A stretch of 64,000 nucleotides of DNA from Labrys okinawensis (GCF_002982075.1 NZ_PUEJ01000005.1:372001-436000); one strand, 5' to 3'. Counted from the stretch's first letter, positions 1-11,871 are shown. Notes: generated from the letters alone by a model not told the origin. Program-made: numbers and translations.

Positions 1-515
1 TCGACGTGAAGTTCGAGGGCGTCGACCTCGAGGCCATCACCAAGCTGGCGATCGAGAATTTCGATGCGACCAAGGATCCGCCGATCCCCAATGAACTGAC
101 GCCGCAATTCCTGGCTCTCTTCATGGCCGGACAGCCGCATGTGACCCTGGCGCCCAGCACCTTCACCGCTCCGGCCGGTGCCGTGAGCGCCGAAGGCCAG
201 ATGAGCGTCATGCCGAGCCAGAAGGGCAAGGTGACGATTTCGGCCACCAATCTCGACCAGATCATCGCGGCGGTGAACGCCGCCCAGGTTCCCAACAAGG
301 AATCGGCCCTGATGGGGATCGCCCTGATCAAGGGCCTGGCCAAGACCGGTGCTGACGGCAAGGCGGTTTGGGATGTCGACTTCGACGCGGGGACCAAGGC
401 CGTGAGCGTCAATGGCCAGGTGCTCAGCCCCGGCAACGGTGGCGGTGCCGGGTCCGGCGGGGCCGATGAAGGCGGCAGCGGCGACGACGACGGTGATGGC
501 GACAACGCCCAGTAA
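1..515 (+). CDS. C-terminal part of a DUF2125-like protein (5' truncated by window edge)
   Basis: The reading frame is open from the first base, so the true start lies upstream; a GTG at 6 is probably internal. The visible ~170 residues alternate short beta-type stretches with a segment (ISATNLDQIIAAVNAAQ) and a late 'AVWDVDFDAGTKAVSVNG' stretch that resemble the C-terminal repeats of alphaproteobacterial DUF2125 proteins, a family of predicted exported proteins of unknown function. The protein ends in an unusual low-complexity Gly/Asp/Glu tail of about 25 residues (roughly residues 145-169 of the visible part). A strong hairpin terminator follows. The DUF2125 assignment rests on remembered family appearance and is tentative; coding status is secure from codon bias and the terminator. 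Confidence 0.6.
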   Translation, partial: DVKFEGVDLEAITKLAIENFDATKDPPIPNELTPQFLALFMAGQPHVTLAPSTFTAPAGAVSAEGQMSVMPSQKGKVTISATNLDQIIAAVNAAQVPNKESALMGIALIKGLAKTGADGKAVWDVDFDAGTKAVSVNGQVLSPGNGGGAGSGGADEGGSGDDDGDGDNAQ

Positions 516-552
516 GGAGCGATTGTCGGTCCCAATGCCGATAGGATGGACG

Positions 553-583
553 GGGGCAGGCGCGAGCCTGCCCCTTTCGTTTG
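553..583 (+). terminator. Rho-independent terminator after the DUF2125-like gene
   Basis: A perfect 9-bp stem (GGGGCAGGC / GCCTGCCCC) with a GCGA loop is followed by TTTCGTTT. It lies 38 nt after the stop of the upstream gene and reads in the same direction. Confidence 0.75.
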
Positions 584-666
584 CGCCGAGCCTCGATCAG
601 CGAGGCGAAATCACTCCTGGCCGCAACGCGCTTGCTTTCGACATCTCGCAGGGAGACGGAAAGCCA

Positions 667-698
667 AAGAAAAACCCCCGCGGATCGCTCCGCGGGGG
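667..698 (-). terminator. Rho-independent terminator for the minus-strand gene at 725-1168
   Basis: A 9-bp GC stem (CCCCCGCGG / CCGCGGGGG) with a 6-nt loop; on the minus strand it is followed by a T-rich run (complement of AAAGAAAAA at 667-674). It lies 26 nt beyond the stop codon of the convergent gene. Confidence 0.8.
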
Positions 699-724
699 TG
701 ATGTTTCCAGCGTCGAGGAACGGC

Positions 725-1168
725 TCAGTCAGCCTTGGCTTCACCGGCCGGCGCTTCGGTTGCGGCCGGCTGCTGGGTCGCCTCGGCGGCGCGCGCATTA
801 TGCAGCGGGCGGATCGTCTGGAAGGAGGCGCGCTCCTGAGCTGCGGGGCGGCCGGTCAGGCTGACGACATCGCGGCGGATCGAGGCGATCAGTTCGCGGA
901 TGGAGCCGCTGTCGCCATCGGGACGATACTCTTCACCGAGCACGTCGAGCTTGGCGCAGAGCTCGACGGCGTTCTTGGCAGGAGCGCGTGAAATCGAATT
1001 GGCGATGGAGCGCAGCTCGGCGACCAACTCGTCGCGCAGGCCCTTCTGATCATCTGCATCGATGATCGGGGAAGCGAGCATGCCCCGCAAAGCGGCGCGC
1101 CGCAAACCCAGAGCCGCTACCGTGTTGGCTCCATCGGTCGCTTCGCGCTGTTGTCCTGGTCCTGCCAT
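725..1168 (-). CDS. Conserved hypothetical protein, 147 aa
   Basis: The ATG at 1168 is preferred over longer frames because the protein then begins MAGPGQQREATDG and a weak GAGGG precedes it by a usual distance. The sequence is mostly helical and charged in the middle (residues ~30-110), with 'IIDADDQKGLRDELVAELRS' and 'VELCAKLDVLGEEY', and ends in an Ala/Glu-rich tail. There is no signal peptide or membrane segment. I recognise no named domain. It is divergent from ssb across a 422-bp spacer that contains an SOS box, and it has its own terminator. Small proteins of this kind are seen near ssb in related genomes, but I cannot assign a function. Confidence 0.7.
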   Translation of the reverse strand: MAGPGQQREATDGANTVAALGLRRAALRGMLASPIIDADDQKGLRDELVAELRSIANSISRAPAKNAVELCAKLDVLGEEYRPDGDSGSIRELIASIRRDVVSLTGRPAAQERASFQTIRPLHNARAAEATQQPAATEAPAGEAKAD

Positions 1169-1590
1169 GTTGCTGCCCTCGTATGGAACTAAGAAATGGA
1201 GTGTGCGGCTCCCCTGCACGCCCAATGTGGCGAAAGAGCGATGATGGAAAGCGCGGCCCTGATTTTCGCCCTGCTTGTTGGGCAAGTTAGCGGCCAAAGG
1301 CAAGGTTTTCTTGGCCGGATAGCGCAGATTCCCACATGATTCGAGCCGGAACGGCTGGCTTCGGCGTGATGCCGCCTTTGGTGCGGTCTGGTAAGCGAAC
1401 CGTTAAGGCAGGGCCTTGCATTGCGCGAACAAATATGGAACAAAAACTAATTGTGCACGAAGCCAATTCCCTTGCGGGCGTGGCGCCGGGAGCATGCTAG
1501 AGCAGAAATGATGGAGGCGCCTCCCGGGGCGCCATGGGGCGTGCGGGCCGTTTCGGCCGGCAGGCTGTGAAGCGAAGGAAGGAAGCCTCG
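1169..1590. other. 422-bp divergent intergenic region (unknown gene / ssb)
   Basis: No convincing gene is present. It contains the SOS box at 1427-1441 and must carry promoters for both flanking genes. Composition drops in GC around 1425-1455. Short frames here lack codon bias and ribosome sites. Confidence 0.6.
1427..1441. promoter_or_regulatory. LexA (SOS) box, GAAC-N7-GAAC
   Basis: The sequence is GAAC-AAATATG-GAAC. This matches the direct-repeat SOS operator of alphaproteobacteria (GTTC-N7-GTTC read on the other strand). It lies 150 bp upstream of the ssb start and 259 bp upstream of the divergent gene. SSB is a DNA-repair-associated protein often placed in the SOS regulon, so the position is sensible. 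Confidence 0.7.
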
Positions 1591-2079
1591 ATGTCGGGCT
1601 CGGTGAACAAGGTCATTCTGGTCGGTAATCTCGGCCGCGATCCGGAAGTGCGGCGACTCAATTCGGGTGAGCCGGTCGTCAACCTGCGCATCGCTACCAC
1701 GGAAAGCTGGCGCGACAAGGCCACCGGCGAACGCAAGGAGAAGACCGAGTGGCACAGCGTGGTCATTTTCAACGAGGGGCTGGCGCGCATCGCCGAGCAA
1801 TATCTGAAGAAGGGCTCCAAGGTTTATATCGAGGGCCAGCTTCAGACCCGCAAATACAACGACGCCTCGGGCGTGGAGAAATATTCCACCGAGATCGTGC
1901 TGCAGCGTTATCGCGGCGAGATGACCCTCCTGGATTCGCGCGGCGGCGGGCAGGGCGAGGGCGGCCGGGACTATCAGGGCAATGATTTCGGCTCGTCGAG
2001 CCCGATGGAACGCCGTCCGGCTCCGGCCGGTTCGAGCAAGTTCTCTTCGGCTGACATGGATGACGACATTCCGTTCTGA
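1591..2079 (+). CDS. ssb: Single-stranded DNA-binding protein
   Basis: SSB coats single-stranded DNA in replication, recombination and repair. The N-terminal OB fold (residues ~1-110) starts [20 protein letters not shown] and includes '[14 protein letters not shown]' and '[13 protein letters not shown]'; a Gly-rich flexible linker follows and the protein ends in the acidic tip DMDDDIPF that recruits partner proteins. Length is 162 aa, normal for the family. The ATG at 1591 is chosen because it begins the conserved N terminus and follows a purine-rich site (GAAGGAAGGAAG) at 1574-1585; an in-frame ATG 57 nt upstream has no such support. An SOS box lies upstream and a hairpin terminator follows. 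Confidence 0.97.
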   Translation: MSGSVNKVILVGNLGRDPEVRRLNSGEPVVNLRIATTESWRDKATGERKEKTEWHSVVIFNEGLARIAEQYLKKGSKVYIEGQLQTRKYNDASGVEKYSTEIVLQRYRGEMTLLDSRGGGQGEGGRDYQGNDFGSSSPMERRPAPAGSSKFSSADMDDDIPF

Positions 2080-2112
2080 CGGCGGACGAGGTCTATCGAT
2101 ATGCCACCCAGG

Positions 2113-2140
2113 CGCCGGCTACCTTCGTGGCCGGCGTTTT
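2113..2140 (+). terminator. Terminator after ssb
   Basis: The stem CGCCGGCTAC / GTGGCCGGCG (one G:U pair) has a CTTC loop and is followed by TTTT. It lies between the convergent genes ssb and marC. Confidence 0.7.
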
Positions 2141-2215
2141 GCTGTCGGGCGCGATCGAAAGGACCGATCGTCGCCCTGCCCAGGCGAAGGAGAGCGCGAA
2201 TGCGCCAGGGAACCG

Positions 2216-2851
2216 CTATCCCGCCACGATGGCCCTGACCCCGTCGACGATGAACTGCACGGCGAGGGCCGAGAGCACGATGCCGAGAAGCCGCGTCAGC
2301 ACGACATTGCCCGTGATCCCCAAGAGCTTGTTGATCACTCCGGCGAGGCGGAAGGAGACATAGCAGCAGGCGGTGACGAAGGCGATGACGAGAAAGAGGG
2401 AGGCGAATTTGGCCGGCTCGCCATGGGCCTGGGCCGAGAGCAGCATCACCGCGGTGATGGCGCCAGGACCCGCGATCAGCGGGATCGCGAGCGGGAAGGC
2501 GGCGACATTGGAGATGAAGTCCTTGGTGATGGCGGTCTCCGCCGTCTCGTTCTTGCGGACATTGGAACGGTCGAACACCATTTCATAGGCGATGGCGAAC
2601 AGCAGGAGGCCGCCGGCAATGCGGAAGGCCGGCGTAGTAATGCCGAGCAGCCGGAGGAAGGGCTCTCCGGCAATGGCGAAGAAAGCAAGCACGCCGAAGC
2701 CGATCACGCTGGCGCGCCAGCCGACCGAATGCTGCTGTTCCCTATTCATGCCGCGCGTAACGCCCAGGAAGATCGGGCCGAGGCCGGGCGGGTCGACCAC
2801 CACCAGCAAAGTGACGAGGGCGGCGGTCAGATAATCCAGAATCGGCGTCAT
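2216..2851 (-). CDS. MarC family integral membrane protein
   Basis: A 211-residue inner-membrane protein with six predicted helices: residues ~5-30, 40-62, 70-88, 117-140, 150-170 and 185-208. Family features include 'LLVVVDPPGLGPIFLGVT' near the N terminus and 'PLAIPLIAGPGAITAVML' in the middle, both typical of MarC/UPF0056. The function of MarC proteins is unresolved; the early link to multiple antibiotic resistance was not upheld. The start at 2851 is preferred because GAGGGGG precedes it at the right spacing and the membrane helix begins at once; the upstream extension would add about 48 unrelated residues. It is convergent with ssb and divergent from lysK. Confidence 0.9.
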   Translation of the reverse strand: MTPILDYLTAALVTLLVVVDPPGLGPIFLGVTRGMNREQQHSVGWRASVIGFGVLAFFAIAGEPFLRLLGITTPAFRIAGGLLLFAIAYEMVFDRSNVRKNETAETAITKDFISNVAAFPLAIPLIAGPGAITAVMLLSAQAHGEPAKFASLFLVIAFVTACCYVSFRLAGVINKLLGITGNVVLTRLLGIVLSALAVQFIVDGVRAIVAG

Positions 2852-3022
2852 CAAGCCCCCTCGATCGATCATTTGCTCGCGCCAAGATTCTCGCGCCAAG
2901 ATTGACGCTGCGGCCCGGCCTGAATATGGCTGTGCCTTCCGCTTGCGGTCGAGGGAAATCAAGCCGTCGCGCACGCCGCCTAGCTTCTCATCCACAAGCA
3001 GCAGAAAGAAATCGGATCGAAC

Positions 3023-4729
3023 ATGTCAAATCTCTATCCGGCCGAGCTCGTCGCGGCCGCCAATGTTTCCGCCGCCTGGCCATTCGAGGAGGCGAGGAAG
3101 CTCGTCGCCCGTTTGCAGAAGCGCGCCGGCGACAAAAAAGAGGTGCTGTTCGAGACCGGCTACGGCCCCTCCGGCCTGCCGCATATCGGCACCTTCGGCG
3201 AGGTCGCGCGCACCACCATGGTGCGCAATGCGTTTCGCCTGCTGACGGAAGATCGCATCCCGACCCGGCTGCTCTGCTTCTCCGACGACATGGATGGCAT
3301 GCGCAAGATCCCGGACAACGTGCCGGATCCCGAAGCGCTCAAGCCTTATTTGCAGATGCCGCTGACCCGTGTTCCCAACCCGTTCGGCGGCGACTACAAG
3401 AGCTTCGGCGATCACAACAACGCCATGCTCCGCCGGTTCCTCGATACGTTCGGCTTTGATTACGAATTCGCCAGCGCGACGGAATACTACACATCCGGCA
3501 AGCTCGACGCCGTGCTGCTGAAGGCCGCCGAGAAGTACAACGAGATCATGGCCGTCATGCTGCCGACCCTCGGCGAGGAGCGGCAGGCGACCTATTCGCC
3601 GTTCCTGCCGATCTCTCCGAGCAGCGGGCGGGTGCTCTATGTGCCGCTCAAGGATGTGAATGCCAAGCAAGGGACCATCACCTTCACCGACGAGGACGGC
3701 GTCGACAAGACGCTGCCGGTCACCGGCGGCAATGTGAAGCTGCAGTGGAAGCCGGATTTCGGAGCGCGCTGGGCGGCGCTCGATGTCGACTTCGAGATGT
3801 TCGGCAAGGACCACCAGACCAACGCGCCAGTCTATGACGCCATTTGCGAGATCCTCGGCGGCACCGCCCCGGAGCATTATGTCTACGAGCTCTTCCTCGA
3901 CCAGCACGGTCAGAAGATCTCGAAGTCGAAGGGCAACGGTCTGACCATCGACGAATGGCTGACCTATGCCACGCCCGAGAGCTTGGCGTTGTACATGTAC
4001 CAGTCGCCACGCTCGGCCAAGAAGCTGCATTTCGACGTCATTCCACGAGCCGTCGACGACTATCTGCAGTTTCTGGGCGGATTCGGGCGGCAGGATGCAA
4101 AGAACCGGCTCGGCAACCCGGTCTGGCATATTCATGGCGGAAATCCGCCGGCCCCGGAGACGATTGGCCAGGAAGGCGCGCGCACTACGATCAATTTCGC
4201 GCTGCTGCTCAATCTGGTGGCCGTCGCCAATGCGGAGAACAAAGACGTGCTGTGGGGCTTCCTGCGCCGCCACGCGCCGGACGCATCGCCGCAGACCCAT
4301 CCGCAGCTCGACAGGCTGGTCGAGTACGCGATCCGCTATTTCCGGGACTTCGTGAAGCCGGCCAAGCAGTATTCGGTGCCGACCGAGGAGGAGAGGGCGG
4401 CGCTGCAGAAATTGTCCGACGCGCTCGGCGCCCTGCCGGCCGATGCCGATGCGGCGGCGATCCAGGAGGCGGTCTACGATGTCGGCCGCGCCCTGCCGCC
4501 CTATCAGGACTTCAAGGCCAAGGGCGCCACAGCAGAGCGTCCCGGCGTCTCGCTGGAGTGGTTCAACACCCTCTATCGCATTCTCCTGGGCGAGCAACGC
4601 GGTCCGCGTTTCGGGTCGTTCGCGGCGATCTACGGTATCCCGGAGACGAGGGCGCTGATCGCCAAGGCCCTGTCGGGCGAACTTCTGCGCGAGCACGAGG
4701 CCTTCGTCGCCACCCGGCGGGCAAATTAA
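3023..4729 (+). CDS. lysK: Class I lysyl-tRNA synthetase
   Basis: The enzyme charges tRNA-Lys with lysine and belongs to class I, not to the LysS/class II enzyme of most bacteria. Both class I signatures are present: the HIGH-type motif HIGTF at residues 54-58 and the KMSKS-type motif KISKSKG at 298-304. The 568-residue length fits the class. The class I form is the usual one in many Hyphomicrobiales. The ATG at 3023 begins [10 protein letters not shown]. The gene starts 171 bp from the divergent marC and stands alone before secG. Confidence 0.95.
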   Translation: MSNLYPAELVAAANVSAAWPFEEARKLVARLQKRAGDKKEVLFETGYGPSGLPHIGTFGEVARTTMVRNAFRLLTEDRIPTRLLCFSDDMDGMRKIPDNVPDPEALKPYLQMPLTRVPNPFGGDYKSFGDHNNAMLRRFLDTFGFDYEFASATEYYTSGKLDAVLLKAAEKYNEIMAVMLPTLGEERQATYSPFLPISPSSGRVLYVPLKDVNAKQGTITFTDEDGVDKTLPVTGGNVKLQWKPDFGARWAALDVDFEMFGKDHQTNAPVYDAICEILGGTAPEHYVYELFLDQHGQKISKSKGNGLTIDEWLTYATPESLALYMYQSPRSAKKLHFDVIPRAVDDYLQFLGGFGRQDAKNRLGNPVWHIHGGNPPAPETIGQEGARTTINFALLLNLVAVANAENKDVLWGFLRRHAPDASPQTHPQLDRLVEYAIRYFRDFVKPAKQYSVPTEEERAALQKLSDALGALPADADAAAIQEAVYDVGRALPPYQDFKAKGATAERPGVSLEWFNTLYRILLGEQRGPRFGSFAAIYGIPETRALIAKALSGELLREHEAFVATRRAN

Positions 4730-4839
4730 GCTCACGAGCGGGGGGCTGGCGCTGCTCATGCCAGCTTCCCATATGACGGGGGTAGTCAGCGGGCCTCGCT
4801 TCGTGTAGGAACGCGCCCGAATTCTTTCCGGATCAGTCC

Positions 4840-5229
4840 ATGCAAACCGTTCTCATCTCGATCCACCTGATGGTGGTCCTGGCCCTTGTTGTTGTGGTGC
4901 TGCTGCAGCGCTCCGAAGGCGGAGGGCTCGGCATCGGCGGCGGGACGGGCGGTTTCATGACTGGACGCGGCCAGGCGAATCTGCTGACGCGGACGACGGC
5001 CGGTCTTGCGGCCGCCTTCTTCATCACCAGCCTGCTCCTGACGATTCTCGCCAACCAGCAGAGTCGCCCGGGCGGTTCGCTGCTCGATCAGGTCCGCCCG
5101 GCCGCGCCGACCAGCCAGCCGGCCACCCCGGCCCAGCCTGCGCCGGCAGCCCCGGCTCCGTCCAATGGCGGTTCGGTGTTCGACCAGCTGCAGGGCGGTG
5201 GCGAACCGGCGGCTCCGGCCAAGCCGTAA
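4840..5229 (+). CDS. secG: Preprotein translocase subunit SecG
   Basis: SecG is the small accessory subunit of the SecYEG protein-export channel in the inner membrane. Two hydrophobic helices (residues ~3-22 and ~52-72) flank the conserved cytoplasmic loop 'LLQRSEGGGLGIGGG' followed by FMTGRGQANLLTR. The 129-residue protein has a long Pro/Ala/Gln-rich C-terminal tail (from residue ~82), as in other alphaproteobacterial SecG proteins. The product of pyrG follows after 125 bp. A small hairpin (GCGGGCA / TGCCCGC) at 5299-5317 lies between the two genes but has no T-tract. Confidence 0.95.
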   Translation: MQTVLISIHLMVVLALVVVVLLQRSEGGGLGIGGGTGGFMTGRGQANLLTRTTAGLAAAFFITSLLLTILANQQSRPGGSLLDQVRPAAPTSQPATPAQPAPAAPAPSNGGSVFDQLQGGGEPAAPAKP

Positions 5230-5294
5230 TCGTGTTGCCCGGCAGGTAGCTGTCGGGCTGAGAACTGTCGCGTCTTTGCGTCAACTGAAAATAA

Positions 5295-6983
<1,689 letters not shown>

Positions 6984-6985
6984 CC

Positions 6986-7063
6986 GGAGGGCGGATCTTC
7001 GGACCCGCCTGAAAACACCGCGCCCGCCGACGAAGAAGAGCCGGGTCTGAAGACCCGCCCCCA
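6986..7063. repeat. Paired-hairpin intergenic element, pyrG-VOC
   Basis: Two hairpin arms of about 24 nt (6986-7012 and 7042-7063) are imperfect inverted copies of each other, and each is itself palindromic: the second contains GGGTCT-GA-AGACCC. It shares the motif 'CCGCCTGAAAA...GGGTCTGAAGACCCG' with the element at 62987-63068. It begins 2 nt after the pyrG stop and ends 12 nt before the next start codon, so it surrounds that gene's ribosome-binding site. Confidence 0.65.
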
Positions 7064-7075
7064 TGGAGCAACGCC

Positions 7076-7951
7076 ATGTCCCGCGGTCTCGACCACCTCG
7101 TTCTTGCCGTTCGCGATCTCGAGGCCGCAGCCGCGCATTACCGGGCGATGGGATTTACCGTCGGTGCCCGCAACCGTCATCCCTGGGGCACAGAGAACCA
7201 TGTGGTCCAGTTTCCGGGCAGTTTCCTGGAACTGATCACGGTCGGCGCGGAAGGCATCACCGACGCGGCTTGGGCCGAGCGCTCGCGTTTTGCCACCTTC
7301 TCCCGAGGCTATCTTGCCCGTTACGGAGACGGTTTCGCCATGCTGGTGGTGGAGGCGCAGGATGCCGCCGCCGACAAGCTGGCCTTTGACGAGGCCGGCA
7401 TCGGCGGCTTCGAGCCGTTCTTCTTCGAACGCCAGGCGAAGCGGCCTGATGGCTCCGAGGTCCGTGTCGCCTTCACGCTGGCCTTCGCCGCCGACGCGGC
7501 CATGCCGGCGGCGGGTTTTTTCGCCACGCAGCAGCACGAGCCGCAGAATTTCTGGAACCCCGACTTCCAGCGCCACGAGAACGGAGCCGTCAAACTCGGC
7601 GGCGTCGTCATGCTGGCCGGAGAACCGGCGGCATCAGTGCCCTTCTTCGAGGCCTTCACGGGCGCCCGGGCGGTCTGCGCCAGCGCCCGCAACATGGCGA
7701 TCGTCACGCCACGCGGGACGGTGGAGGCGATGTCGCCGGATTGCTACCGCGACGTGCTCGGCCTCGAACCGGCGCTGTCGCTCGCCGATGGCCCGCGTCT
7801 CGCCGCCTTCAAGGTGACGGCGCCGCTGGACGCCATGGCCGCCCGCCTGGAGCAGGCCGGCATCCCCTTCATCCGCCACCGCAAGCATCTGGCCGTAGCG
7901 GCCGCCGACAATTTCGGCACAGCCCTGATTTTCGAAGAGCTCAGGGCCTGA
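7076..7951 (+). CDS. VOC family (glyoxalase-like domain) protein
   Basis: The N terminus 'MSRGLDHLVLAVRDLEAAAA' is the first beta-alpha unit of a vicinal-oxygen-chelate fold, with a likely metal-binding His at residue 7, followed by 'YRAMGFTVGARNRHPWGTEN'. The second half (residues ~160-291) repeats the fold more weakly. The 291-residue length and layout match the glyoxalase-like (Glyoxalase_3) group, whose substrates are mostly unknown. The ATG at 7076 has GGAG 7 nt upstream. It stands between pyrG and kdsA with repeat elements on both sides, so it may be a separate transcription unit. No substrate can be inferred. Confidence 0.85.
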   Translation: MSRGLDHLVLAVRDLEAAAAHYRAMGFTVGARNRHPWGTENHVVQFPGSFLELITVGAEGITDAAWAERSRFATFSRGYLARYGDGFAMLVVEAQDAAADKLAFDEAGIGGFEPFFFERQAKRPDGSEVRVAFTLAFAADAAMPAAGFFATQQHEPQNFWNPDFQRHENGAVKLGGVVMLAGEPAASVPFFEAFTGARAVCASARNMAIVTPRGTVEAMSPDCYRDVLGLEPALSLADGPRLAAFKVTAPLDAMAARLEQAGIPFIRHRKHLAVAAADNFGTALIFEELRA

Positions 7952-7961
7952 GCGGAGATGA

Positions 7962-8056
7962 CGGGTTGGTGTGCCGATCTCTAGATCGGCATCTTCCTTT
8001 TCCGGCAAATCCATCGTTCCGGGAATGCCGATCTGGAGATCGGCACACCAATCCCG
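7962..8056. repeat. Paired-hairpin element, best-preserved copy (VOC-kdsA)
   Basis: Arm 1 (7962-7992) and arm 2 (8025-8056) are near-perfect reverse complements over about 31 nt, differing by one inserted base and one substitution. Each arm is also a hairpin: TGCCGATCT-CT-AGATCGGCA and TGCCGATCT-GG-AGATCGGCA. The whole unit can fold as one long stem or as two short hairpins. It starts 10 nt after the upstream stop codon and has no T-tract. Confidence 0.8.
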
Positions 8057-8180
8057 CACCTGTCTCGGTAAGGTCAGTGCACGGAAGCGAGACGGTTGCG
8101 GTCCCGCGATATGCGCCAAACTTGCCTTCCCATCCTGTCGGCCTTATCTCCCGCATGACAATTCAACTTCAGGAGCGCCC

Positions 8181-9014
8181 ATGACCGCCGCCAACTCCGT
8201 CGTCTCCCTCGGCAAGCTCCGTATCGGCAACGCGCTGCCGCTCACCGTGATCGCGGGCCCGTGCCAGATGGAGAGCCGGGATCATGCCATGGAGATGGCG
8301 ACTGGCATCAAGGCGATCACCGACAAGCTCGGCCTGGGCCTGATCTACAAGAGCTCGTTCGACAAGGCCAACCGCACTTCGGCCAAGGGGGCTCGCGGTG
8401 TCGGTCTCGAAAAGGCTCTGCCGATCTTCGCGGAAATCCGCGAGAAATTCGGCGTGCCCGTCATCACCGACGTCCATGAAAACGATCAATGCGCCAAGGT
8501 CGCCCAGGTCGTCGACGTGCTGCAGATTCCCGCCTTCCTGTCGCGGCAGACCGATTTGCTGGTGGCTGCTGCCCGCACCGGGCGGGTCGTCAACGTGAAG
8601 AAGGGGCAGTTCCTGGCCCCCTGGGACATGAAGAACGTCGTCGCCAAGATCACGGAGGCCGGCAATCCCAATGTGCTGGTGACCGAGCGCGGCGCCTCCT
8701 TCGGCTACAATACGTTGGTGACCGATATGCGCGCCTTGCCGATCATGGCCGAGCAGATCGGTGCGCCGGTGGTGTTCGATGCCACCCATTCGGTGCAGCA
8801 GCCGGGCGGGCAGGGGACATCGAGCGGCGGCCAGCGCGAATTCGTACCGGTACTGGCCCGCGCCGCCGTGGCGGTCGGCGTGGCCGCCGTCTTCATCGAG
8901 ACGCATCAGGATCCCGATCACGCCCCGTCCGACGGCCCCAACATGGTGCCGCTCAACCAGCTCGAGGCATTGCTCGCGCGCTTGAAGCAGTTCGACGCCA
9001 TCGTCAAGGGTTGA
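8181..9014 (+). CDS. kdsA: 3-deoxy-8-phosphooctulonate synthase (Kdo-8-P synthase)
   Basis: KdsA condenses phosphoenolpyruvate with arabinose-5-phosphate to give Kdo-8-phosphate, the precursor of the lipopolysaccharide inner core. Conserved stretches include '[18 protein letters not shown]', '[12 protein letters not shown]', '[16 protein letters not shown]', '[17 protein letters not shown]' and '[18 protein letters not shown]', which cover the phosphate- and metal-binding sites. The 277-residue length is typical. The ATG at 8181 follows AGGAG with 7 nt spacing; the longer upstream frame runs through the repeat and is not coding. In many relatives kdsA lies between pyrG and eno, as here. Confidence 0.98.
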   Translation: MTAANSVVSLGKLRIGNALPLTVIAGPCQMESRDHAMEMATGIKAITDKLGLGLIYKSSFDKANRTSAKGARGVGLEKALPIFAEIREKFGVPVITDVHENDQCAKVAQVVDVLQIPAFLSRQTDLLVAAARTGRVVNVKKGQFLAPWDMKNVVAKITEAGNPNVLVTERGASFGYNTLVTDMRALPIMAEQIGAPVVFDATHSVQQPGGQGTSSGGQREFVPVLARAAVAVGVAAVFIETHQDPDHAPSDGPNMVPLNQLEALLARLKQFDAIVKG

Positions 9015-9070
9015 GTTCGGGAAGGGAGCTTTCCTCCATGAGCGCTGGCATTATGGTCGTGGCGTAACAT

Positions 9071-9156
9071 TGGAGGGTCGATCTCCAGATCGACCGTCTT
9101 GTAAACTTCGAGCGAAATAGAGGGCGAAGGTGGTCGATCTGGAGATCGCCCCTCCA
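9071..9156. repeat. Paired-hairpin element, kdsA-queF
   Basis: Arms 9071-9100 and 9127-9156 match as reverse complements at 27 of 30 positions. Each contains a palindromic core (GGTCGATCT-CC-AGATCGACC in the first; GGTCGATCT-GG-AGATCGCCC in the second). It sits between the convergent genes kdsA and queF. Confidence 0.75.
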
Positions 9157-9207
9157 TCTTCCCGCGCCTTATCTCCCAAGTCAGCGCCCAGAGGCGTTCT
9201 CGCTCCC

Positions 9208-9669
9208 TCAGCCCCGCCCGCGATAGCTCGGAACGCCTTGATCCGGCAGCCAGAGTTCCTCCGGCGGCTTACCTGTCTGCCAGAACACGTCGATGGGAAT
9301 GCCGCCGCGCGGATACCAGTAGCCGCCGATCCGCAGCCAGCGCGGTTCCAGAAGGTCGACGAGCCGGCGGCCGACGGCCACGGTGCAGTCCTCGTGGAAG
9401 GCGCCGTGATTGCGGAAGCTCGTGAGGTAGAGCTTGAGCGACTTTGATTCCACCAGCCAGTCCTTCGGCGCATAGTCGATGACGAGATGAGCGAAATCGG
9501 GCTGGCCCGTCACGGGGCACAGCGAGGTGAATTCGGGGCAGGTAAAACGGGCGAGATAAAGGGTATCCGCCTGTGGATTGGGAACGCGGTCGAGCCTGGC
9601 TTCCTCGGGAGAGGAGGGGATCTTGCTTTCGCTGCCGAGTTGCAGGGTGGAAGGGTCGAAACTGGGCAT
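9208..9669 (-). CDS. queF: NADPH-dependent 7-cyano-7-deazaguanine reductase
   Basis: QueF reduces preQ0 to preQ1 in synthesis of the modified tRNA base queuosine. The short (153 aa), single-domain type is indicated. The catalytic cysteine region '[20 protein letters not shown]' contains the nucleophilic Cys and the conserved Asp, and '[20 protein letters not shown]' is the family signature for substrate and NADPH binding. The ATG at 9669 follows GGGAGA on the minus strand. It is convergent with kdsA and divergent from the gene at 9905. I see no clear preQ1 riboswitch in the 235 bp upstream. Confidence 0.96.
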   Translation of the reverse strand: MPSFDPSTLQLGSESKIPSSPEEARLDRVPNPQADTLYLARFTCPEFTSLCPVTGQPDFAHLVIDYAPKDWLVESKSLKLYLTSFRNHGAFHEDCTVAVGRRLVDLLEPRWLRIGGYWYPRGGIPIDVFWQTGKPPEELWLPDQGVPSYRGRG

Positions 9670-9904
9670 GTCTGTCTCCCATGCACGGATACTCGGCTCG
9701 CCAATCGGCGATTTTCAGCATCCATGCAAGCTGTTTCCCAGGGCATTTCGCGATTGGCCGCCATCACCAAGGATTGCGGTCAAAACAGACTGTGAGCGCA
9801 AACAGGTGTTTCTGCGTGAACAGGCTTTGCGTGGGGCAATGTCGGGCGTCGTGACAATGTGACTTTTTCGTGGCAAGACCTCCATACTAACGCTGGGGAA
9901 TACC

Positions 9905-10435
9905 ATGCCGGTCATTGCTTTGATCCTGAGTGCCTTCATGGGCTGGTTCGTCTTTTGGTTGATCCGCTTTGACGGGCACGAAGTCATCGCTTCCTATTTC
10001 AGCGCGGCGGCGCGCCAGCGGCGCATGCAGCGGGCTCGGGACGCGGAGGCGAAAGCGGCGGTACGCTCCGTGACGGAAGCGCGCGATGGCGCTCTCGCCC
10101 TGCTGATCAAGCTGGGCAGCGTCGATCACGCCGTGCTGCCGGCTGCGGAAAGGCTGATCGAGGATGCCGCCCGCAACGTGTTCGGCTATGGCGACAAGCT
10201 GGTCGAACATCGGACCTTTGCCGAATATGTCGCCCGCAACACCCCGAGCTTCTCGGTGCTGTTCCGTGAATTGGCGCCGCTGTTCGACAAGCAGCTGGCG
10301 GCAGACGAGCGCAAGGACCTGATCGATCTCATGCATAAGGTGGCCGAGGCTGCCGGTGGTATGACACCGACGCGCCGGGAAATGCTCGACGAAGTACAGG
10401 CCCGTCTGTTGCCGTCCAAGGCCGCGCGCGTCTGA
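9905..10435 (+). CDS. Membrane-anchored hypothetical protein, TerB-like helical domain possible
   Basis: A single hydrophobic helix (residues ~3-22, MPVIALILSAFMGWFVFWLI) is followed by a cytoplasmic charged region and a helical domain (residues ~45-165) with 'RDGALALLIKLGSVDHAVLPAAERLIEDAA' split between helices and 'APLFDKQLAADERKDLIDLM'. The helical pattern and the 'DGALALLIKL' type opening are reminiscent of TerB/DjlA-N-like domains, but this is inference from pattern only. GGGGAA precedes the ATG at 9905. It lies 96 bp upstream of eno. No close named family is recognised. Confidence 0.7.
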   Translation: MPVIALILSAFMGWFVFWLIRFDGHEVIASYFSAAARQRRMQRARDAEAKAAVRSVTEARDGALALLIKLGSVDHAVLPAAERLIEDAARNVFGYGDKLVEHRTFAEYVARNTPSFSVLFRELAPLFDKQLAADERKDLIDLMHKVAEAAGGMTPTRREMLDEVQARLLPSKAARV

Positions 10436-10492
10436 GATGGCAGTTTGGTGACGTTGTTTTGCTCTTTCGCCATGGCCATTCATCCGCTATGA

Positions 10493-11812
<1,320 letters not shown>

Positions 11813-11840
11813 GCCTGATTCATCGGCGTTGAAGACGATG

Positions 11841-11871
11841 GCCGGGGAGCTTCTGCTCCCCGGCTTTTTAT
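11841..11871 (+). terminator. Rho-independent terminator after eno
   Basis: A perfect 10-bp stem, GCCGGGGAGC / GCTCCCCGGC, with a TTCT loop, is followed by TTTTTATTT. It lies 28 nt after the eno stop codon. Confidence 0.9.

Noticed and set aside
9670..9904. Possible preQ1 riboswitch upstream of queF
   Set aside because: I could not find the small pseudoknot pattern or the A-rich tail near the queF ribosome site; a covariance-model search would be decisive.
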